From positions 124,001-188,000 of the forward strand of contig NZ_JAGGPB010000035.1 of the NCBI RefSeq assembly GCF_018614055.1: a DNA stretch of 64,000 bases, read 5' to 3'. The stretch is from Streptomyces sp. ISL-98 (GTDB lineage: Bacteria; Actinomycetota; Actinomycetes; Streptomycetales; Streptomycetaceae). The position numbers and the translations under genes were made by a program. Shown here piece after piece: positions 59,656 to 64,000 of this stretch. Below the pieces are notes generated by a model, which was given only the letters and a program-made list of their open reading frames with translations, was not told where the DNA came from and did no database searches. Position 1 is the stretch's first letter; each line of letters opens with the position of its first letter.

Positions 59656-59877
59656 TCAGCCCCGCAGTTCACCCGCCTCGATACCGTTGCGGAACTCGGA
59701 CCACTCGGCTGCGGTGAACCGCAGCGCCTCACAGTGAGGGTTCTTGGAGTCGCGCACCGCGACCGCGCCACCAGGTAACTGCGCCACCTCGACACAGTTG
59801 TTCATTCCGTCGCTGAAGGACGACTTCACCCACCTCACGCGCGAGAGGTCCAACTTGTAAAGCTCAGCCTTCTGCAC
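59656..59877 (-). CDS. DUF397-domain protein
   Basis: A 73-residue protein: VRWVKSSFSDGMNNCVEVAQLPGGAVAVRDSKNPHCEALRFTAAEWSEFRNGI is a complete DUF397 domain. These small proteins are paired with XRE/DUF5753 regulators in Streptomyces. A partner of that type is at 61515, 1.6 kb away, separated by an IS mini-element and the SLOG gene. Start GTG at 59877. The DUF397 proteins act as antagonists or antitoxin-like partners; the exact role here is unknown. Confidence 0.93.
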   Translation of the reverse strand: MQKAELYKLDLSRVRWVKSSFSDGMNNCVEVAQLPGGAVAVRDSKNPHCEALRFTAAEWSEFRNGIEAGELRG

Positions 59878-59977
59878 GCTGTTCTCCTCGTCTGGGCCGG
59901 TTGTGCTGCATCACTACCCCGCGCGGAGGGCCCTTACCGGCCAACACCTTGGAGCCGGGTGACCCATCGGACAGGCC

Positions 59978-60598
59978 CTAGGAGCTGTCCGGCCGATCAC
60001 GTGACCGCAGCTTGTTCTGCGCGTTGTTCCGGGTGTGGGGCGGGGTGAACGCGGTGATCTGTCGGACGCGGAGTGGGAACGGCTGCTCAAGGTCGACGGT
60101 GATGATCTCCACGGAGATCTCCTGGCCCTCGCGCAGGGTTTCCGCAGGATCCAGAGACGGCTCGCTGAGCGGAAGGAGCCCCTCGACGCATTCGGCGAGG
60201 CGCACGAAGACTCCGAAAGGCGCGATCGTTGTGACACGTCCGACGACGACTTGACCGACCCGCTCCGCGAAGCGAGCCGTCAAGTCTTCATGCCGGGCCC
60301 ACTCGCTGAGAGTGATGCCCACCTGGTGATTGTGGTCGGAGTGCCACACAACCTCGCCCGTGACGCGTTGCCCCACGGTCGGCAGCTCCATGCACCTGGG
60401 CATCCTGTTCACCCTGGTCAGGCCAATGGCGTCAGGGTGGCCTTCAATGGAGAGGAAGGCGCCGAAGGGCTGCCGGCCGATGACCTCACCGGTGATCCGA
60501 GTGCCGACAGGCAGGACGCGGACGGCCACGGACCAGGCCGCAGCGGGATCGACTGCCGGGCTCCAGCCATTCTCCGAGGGCCAGGAGTACTCACTCAT
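59978..60598 (-). CDS. S1 RNA-binding domain protein, C-terminus supplied by the IS end
   Basis: A 206-residue protein from ATG 60598 with two S1 OB-fold domains: VGTRITGEVIGRQPFGAFLSIEGHPDAIGLTRVN and GQVVVGRVTTIAPFGVFVRLAECVEGLLPLSEPSLDP, with the typical G-x-V-x-x-I/V-x-x-F-G-x-F/A pattern. After GQEISVEIITVD the reading frame enters the transposase remnant in antisense, then the terminal repeat, and ends at a TAG inside the CTAG target duplication. About 37 C-terminal residues are therefore IS-derived. It could bind RNA or ribosomes; the function is unknown. Confidence 0.88.
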   Translation of the reverse strand: MSEYSWPSENGWSPAVDPAAAWSVAVRVLPVGTRITGEVIGRQPFGAFLSIEGHPDAIGLTRVNRMPRCMELPTVGQRVTGEVVWHSDHNHQVGITLSEWARHEDLTARFAERVGQVVVGRVTTIAPFGVFVRLAECVEGLLPLSEPSLDPAETLREGQEISVEIITVDLEQPFPLRVRQITAFTPPHTRNNAQNKLRSRDRPDSS

Positions 60599-60673
60599 AG
60601 GCCGATCATGGCAGGCGGCAGATACGCGTGGACCGGTTCCAAGGCGCTGGTCACATGATCGGCCGGACAGGTC
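59982..60673. mobile_element. 692-bp IS-ended mini-element carrying an S1-domain gene
   Basis: Imperfect terminal inverted repeats of 25 bp (59982-60006 and 60649-60673; 23 of 25 bases complementary) are flanked on both sides by CTAG (59978-59981 and 60674-60677), the YTAR-type target duplication of IS5-family elements. The left end keeps about 85 bp of a transposase 5' end (GRGERGDLSDAEWERLL at about 60037-60090). The rest of the transposase is replaced by the S1 gene. Confidence 0.85.
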
Positions 60674-60686
60674 CTAGCTGAACTGG

Positions 60687-61136
60687 CTAGGAGCGGCTCG
60701 CGCCCTCAGGCCACAACACCCGCACGGGCACTCCGTTGCGCTCGGCGCATGCCACTACATCGGCTGTACCGCCATATCCCCAGGCCGGTTTTCCATCCCA
60801 CACCGCAATCAGTTCGTCGGCCAAGCCGATGAGGATCTCACTGCCCGCCATGTACGCCTCCGAGTCAGAGACCGTCATGCCCGTGTGGTGGACCTCGACC
60901 GCAAGGCGCATCAGCTCGTCGTACACCGCCCAGTGATCTTCCGGCAGACTCTCGCGGAATTGCTTTGCGGGGACGACGACTTCGAGGCGTCCGCCGTGGG
61001 CCAGCACGGCCTCGGCGAACCAGGCATCGGGTCCGTCAGCAATGCACGACAGGCCCACCAGCGCGGCGGCGTCAATGCTGCGGACCGTCTCGTCGAGTAG
61101 CTGGCGGACCTGTCGCTCAACCTCTCGGCTCAGATG
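60687..61136 (-). pseudogene. SLOG-family protein gene lacking its start
   Basis: The frame reads HLSREVERQVRQLLDETV, LVGLSCIADGPDAWFAEAVL, VVVPAKQFRESLPEDHW, SEAYMAGSEILIGLADEL, AVWDGKPAWGYGGTADVV and VPVRVLWPEGASRS. This is the Streptomyces SLOG/nucleotide-binding Rossmann family from residue 10 on. The normal beginning (M-x-V-G-x-x-GHR) is missing; no start precedes His at 61136. A GTG at 61058 might make a shorter protein. The missing residues are found inverted at 61314-61340. Confidence 0.85.
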
Positions 61137-61340
61137 GCGACGCTTCCAGCCCGCTCGCCGTCTGGGCTGCCGCTGACGTCCTGTCTGTTTGGGGCACTAC
61201 CGCCCGGCTCCGGACGAGTGCACGGTCGACGCCGCGCCGGTCACCGTTCGCCGCATGGGCGAGGGCTTCTCGATGAGCGCCTTCACGGCGCATACCTGTA
61301 GGGGCAGCGGATTATGCGCGTGGGGATCGCCGGGCACCGT
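61137..61340. other. candidate inverted segment carrying the SLOG 5' end
   Basis: The plus strand at 61314-61340 encodes MRVGIAGHR, preceded by AGGGG. Joining it in the opposite orientation to the minus-strand His at 61136 gives MRVGIAGHRHLSREVERQ in frame, the expected family start. This needs inversion of bases 61137-61340. A 9-bp imperfect inverted repeat (ACGCTTCCA at 61140-61148; TGGGAGCGT at 61340-61348) lies at the ends. Exchange exactly within that repeat would break the frame, so the precise breakpoints are uncertain. Confidence 0.55.
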
Positions 61341-61348
61341 GGGAGCGT

Positions 61349-61489
61349 GCGACGCACCGCGCGGGCGCGCTCGACGATTCGGCAGCCACACCGCTCACAG
61401 CAGGGCAGCTCCTCGGCGCCCTGCGCGCCGAGGGCGTCAAGATCGTCGAGGTCGGAAACTGGCGCACCCACAACCGCAACCACAAGGGA
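61349..61489 (+). pseudogene. N-terminal remnant of a phage-type N-acetylmuramoyl amidase
   Basis: The plus frame reads TPLTAGQLLGALRAEGVKIV then EVGNWRTHNRNHKG at 61388-61488. This is the conserved start of Streptomyces endolysin/amidase-2 proteins, which normally continue PWGPVNGVMIHHTVT. Here homology ends after HNRNHKG and the frame runs into the antisense of the XRE gene end. No catalytic His of the amidase domain is left. Confidence 0.55.
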
Positions 61490-61514
61490 GGGGGCGTCTT
61501 CCTGCGTCCGGGGG

Positions 61515-62369
61515 TCAGTGCAGGGTCTCGATGGCGTTCACGATCAGCGCGCGGGCGGCCGCGCCGTACACAGCCATCCCGCGCAGTTCCTCGAACGCCT
61601 TGAGGTACAGGGCGATCTCACTCGGCTGTGTGATGTTCACCTGGGCGGAGAGCATTTCGACCGACACCAGATTGTCGTCGTAGACGTGGAACGTCTCCTG
61701 TGGCCAGATCCGTCGCTCTTTCGTCGCCATGGGGATGATGCCGAGCGACACGGACGGCAGCGCGCCGGCGGTCAGCAGGTAGCCCAGCTGTGCGGCCATC
61801 GCCTCCGGGCTGCCGAGTTGATAGCGCAGGGCCGCTTCCTCGATCAGGAGAACAAAGCGGTGCCCAGGCTCGTGGATGACGCGGGACCGCTCAACGCGGG
61901 CTGCTGCTGCTTCGGGTCCGTCGTTGACAGGGACATCTCGGAAGTCCGCGATGGTGCTGAGCAGCGCGGCAGCGTATCCCTCGGTCTGTAGGAGTCCTGG
62001 CACCATCGTCGACGAGTAGACGCGGAAGAGGCTCGTCTCGTGGAAGAACTGGACCCAGCTGTCTTGCAGCTGCTTCATGCCGCTGCGGACTTGGTGGCGC
62101 CATTCGCTATACATCGACTCAGCGTTCAGGGACTGAGCGATGAGGTCGCCGGCCTGTGCGACATGTCCGCAGGCTTCACACCAGCGCCGGATATCCGTGG
62201 CTGATGGGGCGGTCCGGGAGTTCTCGATGCGGGACGTTTTGGCGTGGTGCCAGCCGCACTGGCTGGCCAGCTCGCTGACCGTCAGCCCCGCGCTCTTCCG
62301 GATGTCGCGTAGGCGCCGTGCGACTGACTCGCGGGCGGCCTGCGCGGACGAGGAGGGGGAGATGGGCAT
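61515..62369 (-). CDS. XRE-family regulator with DUF5753 domain
   Basis: A 284-residue regulator. The N-terminal helix-turn-helix (RRLRDIRKSAGLTVSELASQCGWHHAKTSRIENSRTAPSATDI) is followed by the DUF5753 domain (about 90-275): YSSTMVPGLLQTEGYAAALL, RVIHEPGHRFVLLIEEAALRYQLGSPEAMAAQLGYLL and LGIIPMATKERRIWPQETFHVYDD. Such proteins (WhiJ type) pair with DUF397 proteins and control development or antibiotic genes. ATG at 62369. It is followed upstream by DUF6879 and a small gene in the same direction. Confidence 0.95.
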   Translation of the reverse strand: MPISPSSSAQAARESVARRLRDIRKSAGLTVSELASQCGWHHAKTSRIENSRTAPSATDIRRWCEACGHVAQAGDLIAQSLNAESMYSEWRHQVRSGMKQLQDSWVQFFHETSLFRVYSSTMVPGLLQTEGYAAALLSTIADFRDVPVNDGPEAAAARVERSRVIHEPGHRFVLLIEEAALRYQLGSPEAMAAQLGYLLTAGALPSVSLGIIPMATKERRIWPQETFHVYDDNLVSVEMLSAQVNITQPSEIALYLKAFEELRGMAVYGAAARALIVNAIETLH

Positions 62370-62393
62370 GAGCTGGCCTGCCGTTGTCTTCTG

Positions 62394-62921
62394 CTAGTGG
62401 ATCTTGTAGTCGTCGTGTGGGGTGGCCTTCGCCCATACGGACTCCAAGGCTTCTGCACAGAGCTTGGCCGCTGCCGGGTCGTCGGTGATTTCCTCACCAA
62501 TCCAGGAGCCGTCGCCTGCGAAGTGGTTCCAGTGGACCCAGCGTTCGTCGAAGAGCCAGAAGTCGTTGCCGGGCAGTGCGATCTGAGATGCCTTGCGACG
62601 GGGGAGCCAGCGGACCTGTTCGCCGGCCGCGACGTTAGTGAAGGTGCCGTCGTAGAGGAACTTGGTGTACTCGCTGACGGGCTCGGAGACGATGCGTGCC
62701 CGGCGTACGACGATGCCACGGGAAACGGTGGCTTCGATCAGGTCGAGCCACGGACGCCACCACGAGTCCCTATCCGCCGGGTCGTGGCGGAAGCCGTCCT
62801 TCCAGGCAGAGAAGGGGCCATCTTCGTAGTCGACGGCGTAGGAGTCTCGCATCTCGAGGTGCACAGCGGAGCGCGTGCAGGACTCGATCAGCTCATCGAA
62901 TGTCGGCTCGCTCGACGGCAT
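62394..62921 (-). CDS. DUF6879-family protein
   Basis: A 175-residue protein commonly encoded next to XRE/DUF5753 genes. FDELIESCTRSAVHLEMRDSYAVDYEDGPFSAWKDGFRHDPADRDSWWRPWLDLIEATVSRG is the family opening, followed by VRRARIVSEPVSEYTKFLYDGTFTNVAAGEQVRWLPRR. Trp- and acid-rich with no catalytic motif. ATG 62921 lies 29 bases inside the preceding gene. The gap to XRE is 24 bases, so one operon is likely. Function is unknown; it may be a binding partner of the XRE protein. Confidence 0.9.
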   Translation of the reverse strand: MPSSEPTFDELIESCTRSAVHLEMRDSYAVDYEDGPFSAWKDGFRHDPADRDSWWRPWLDLIEATVSRGIVVRRARIVSEPVSEYTKFLYDGTFTNVAAGEQVRWLPRRKASQIALPGNDFWLFDERWVHWNHFAGDGSWIGEEITDDPAAAKLCAEALESVWAKATPHDDYKIH

Positions 62922-63153
62922 CGCACGCCTCCCTGATCATGTGCACCATCCTGGCGGGGATACGGATTACGGCCTCGCCTTCCGGAATTCCCTTGGCGTG
63001 TCCGGGAACCTCTGTGGCGGCGCACTGCGCTTCGAGCTCGGGGCCCGGCTTCCAGCCCTGGAAGACGAGTTCCTGCTTCTCCTGGTCGATCCAGACTGTG
63101 GGGCTCTGCTTGTCCCCGGTGCTGGGGTCGATACCGATGAACACTAACGACAT
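62893..63153 (-). CDS. small hypothetical protein, first of the XRE operon
   Basis: An 86-residue acidic protein. The start is ATG 63153 because GGAGG lies ten bases before it; ATG 63174 would extend it by seven residues. Sequence: MSLVFIGIDPSTGDKQSPTV, then WIDQEKQELVFQGWKPG and IPARMVHMIREACDAVERA. This resembles small DUF proteins found before DUF6879 genes. It overlaps DUF6879 by 29 bases. Function is unknown. Confidence 0.75.
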   Translation of the reverse strand: MSLVFIGIDPSTGDKQSPTVWIDQEKQELVFQGWKPGPELEAQCAATEVPGHAKGIPEGEAVIRIPARMVHMIREACDAVERADIR

Positions 63154-63180
63154 GTCAGCCTCCTGCGTCAGCATGTGCAG

Positions 63181-63296
63181 TTGTGTGCACCAGCCTCTGT
63201 CGAATGGGCCGGGTGGTCAAGAGTGCGATACGCGATTCCAGGCGTGCAGCGTGTTGTGTGCACAGTTCTGCACATCGCTGGAGTGCGTGCACATCG
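63181..63296. promoter_or_regulatory. divergent promoter region with repeated GTGCAC motifs
   Basis: TTGTGTGCAC occurs at 63181-63190 and again at 63254-63263. TGCACATCG occurs at 63269-63277 and 63288-63296. Around 63257-63275 TGTGCACA and TGCACAT form overlapping palindromes. The region separates the XRE operon from the plus-strand small genes, so these look like operators of the XRE regulator. Confidence 0.5.
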
Positions 63297-63351
63297 GGTC
63301 CCTACGGTCAGGTCATCCCTGCTGGCTGACTCGACGGGGGCACGACCCGTG

Positions 63352-63504
63352 ATGACGATCAAGGTGTATGAGGCGAACTCCGGGACGGGCAGACGCTTCC
63401 CGCCGCGCACTCAACTCACGGTGCGCGAGGGTGACCGCGAACGCTTGCCGGAGACTCTGGCTTTCCCGCCGTGCACCTGTGCGCGATGCAAGGCCGCTCG
63501 GTGA
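63352..63504 (+). CDS. small Cys-containing hypothetical protein
   Basis: A 50-residue protein from ATG 63352: MTIKVYEANSGTGRRFPPRT, then LPETLAFPPCTCARCKAAR. The C-terminal CTCARC motif could bind a metal. It resembles the small proteins encoded opposite XRE genes in Streptomyces. Its TGA overlaps a following GTG (GTGA at 63501). Start 63352 is preferred to GTG 63349. Confidence 0.6.
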   Translation: MTIKVYEANSGTGRRFPPRTQLTVREGDRERLPETLAFPPCTCARCKAAR

Positions 63505-63590
63505 GCGCGCCAGGAGGCGTCCTCTCCCGACACGTGGTCGCCGAGCTCATCGACTGCGGACAACTGCCGCTCACTGAGGGGGCCCGGTGA
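63501..63590 (+). CDS. very short coupled ORF
   Basis: Twenty-nine codons from GTG 63501 to TGA 63588-63590: VSAPGGVLSRHVVAELIDCG then QLPLTEGAR. It may also begin at ATG 63486 (35 codons). It overlaps the preceding gene by four bases and the next one by four bases (GTGA on both sides). This continuous chain of couplings is the best reason to consider it real. No family is recognised. Confidence 0.45.
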   Translation: MSAPGGVLSRHVVAELIDCGQLPLTEGAR

Positions 63591-63856
63591 CAAGGAGCAT
63601 CATTCGAGCTGCGGAATGGACTCTCGGGCCCGACACCGAGCCCGGTGCTTCCGGCCCCGTCTACGAAGCAGAGTGCACCACGTGCGGCGACGCCTCGGAG
63701 GCGGGCCACGAGCAGAGCACGCCGGAGATCTGGGCACTGAAACACACCGGGTCCCACCCAAGCCATCGCTCCTTCCGGGCGATCGCCACATCGTTCTGGC
63801 GCGTCACTCCCGCGCCCGGCAACCCCTTCTGCGAGGCGGACCGATGCCAGACGTGA
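63587..63856 (+). CDS. DUF7848-like small zinc-ribbon protein
   Basis: An 89-residue protein: RSIIRAAEWTLGPDTEPGAS, then YEAECTTCGDASEAGHEQST, WALKHTGSHPSHRSFRAI and SFWRVTPAPGNPFCEADR. The CTTC and downstream HxxSHPSH residues could bind zinc. It matches the short DUF7848 family found in Streptomyces accessory loci. GTG 63587 overlaps the previous stop, and the end overlaps NUDIX by 13 bases. Confidence 0.75.
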   Translation: MTRSIIRAAEWTLGPDTEPGASGPVYEAECTTCGDASEAGHEQSTPEIWALKHTGSHPSHRSFRAIATSFWRVTPAPGNPFCEADRCQT

Positions 63857-64000
63857 TCCCTGCGGGCATTCCGGTGACGGCACGGATGCTGATCGCCGCG
63901 AGGCCGGCGTACCGCGTCGCGTTCGTCCACACGATCGGCAGGCGCCCCGCTTGGATTCTGCCCGGCGGTCTCGTCGAGCCGGGAGAGTCGCCGCGCGCGG
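63844..64000 (+). CDS. NUDIX hydrolase, N-terminal part (cut by window end)
   Basis: From ATG 63844 the frame reads MPDVIPAGIPVTARMLIAAR, VAFVHTIGRRPAWILPGGLV and EPGESPRA before base 64000. GGLVEPGESPRA is the start of the Nudix box (GX5EX7REUXEEXGU). It overlaps the DUF7848-like gene by 13 bases, so it is in the same operon. The substrate and the rest of the box are outside the window. Confidence 0.85.
   Translation, partial: MPDVIPAGIPVTARMLIAARPAYRVAFVHTIGRRPAWILPGGLVEPGESPRA

Overview
This is a high-GC window with strong third-position G/C bias, frequent GTG starts and many ATGA/GTGA overlaps. It carries families typical of Streptomyces: AllR-type allantoin genes, XRE/DUF397 pairs, an AftD-like giant membrane protein, and ECF sigma/anti-sigma and HisKA_3/NarL pairs. 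The window is almost certainly a Streptomyces chromosome. No rRNA, tRNA, CRISPR array or replication origin was seen.

Layout. 0-9.7 kb: a gamma-glutamyltransferase cut by the window edge; a coupled operon of alpha/beta hydrolase, cytochrome P450 and VOC protein, the P450 being interrupted in frame by four tandem copies of a 39-bp repeat; an L,D-transpeptidase lipoprotein; a secreted CocE-like hydrolase; exonuclease III and an MBL-fold hydrolase. 9.7-14.9 kb: fused pcaL, then a foreign-looking block (IS110 remnant, coupled small operon with a frameshifted methyltransferase, trans-aconitate methyltransferase) bounded by a second, truncated copy of the pcaL 5' end. 14.9-23.6 kb: a sugar-uptake locus with ROK kinase, ABC ATPase and permease, two paralogous binding proteins, a GntR regulator, and a divergent Gfo/Idh/MocA oxidoreductase and hydrolase. 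23.8-28.7 kb: a two-component system, an EamA transporter, a DHFR-like reductase and an SDR.

28.7-32.4 kb holds allantoicase, allantoinase and their IclR regulator AllR. Malate synthase (42.0 kb), a MobA-like nucleotidyltransferase (41.2 kb) and a PucR-type regulator (43.7 kb) belong to the same purine-to-glyoxylate theme. Similar inverted repeats lie upstream of both allB/allR and aceB. Between these sit an ABC exporter with its own histidine kinase and regulator, an ECF sigma/anti-sigma pair divergent from a cupredoxin lipoprotein, and a Ser/Thr kinase. 45.3-56.3 kb is a long, tightly packed operon that looks like a cell-envelope glycan pathway: DUF3068, GT4, two methyltransferases, a 1449-residue AftD-like protein, a condensation-fold acyltransferase, an EamA protein and Trm112.

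56.3-64 kb is accessory DNA rich in insertion-sequence debris. It holds one IS with a frameshifted transposase, an inverted IS fragment, an internally deleted IS5-type transposase, and a 692-bp IS-ended mini-element flanked by CTAG that carries an S1-domain gene as cargo. Next to it a SLOG-family gene lacks its first nine codons, and a matching set of nine codons lies about 200 bp away in the opposite orientation, which suggests an inversion. The end is an XRE/DUF6879/small-protein cluster facing a chain of overlapping small genes (DUF7848-like, NUDIX) around a promoter region full of GTGCAC motifs.
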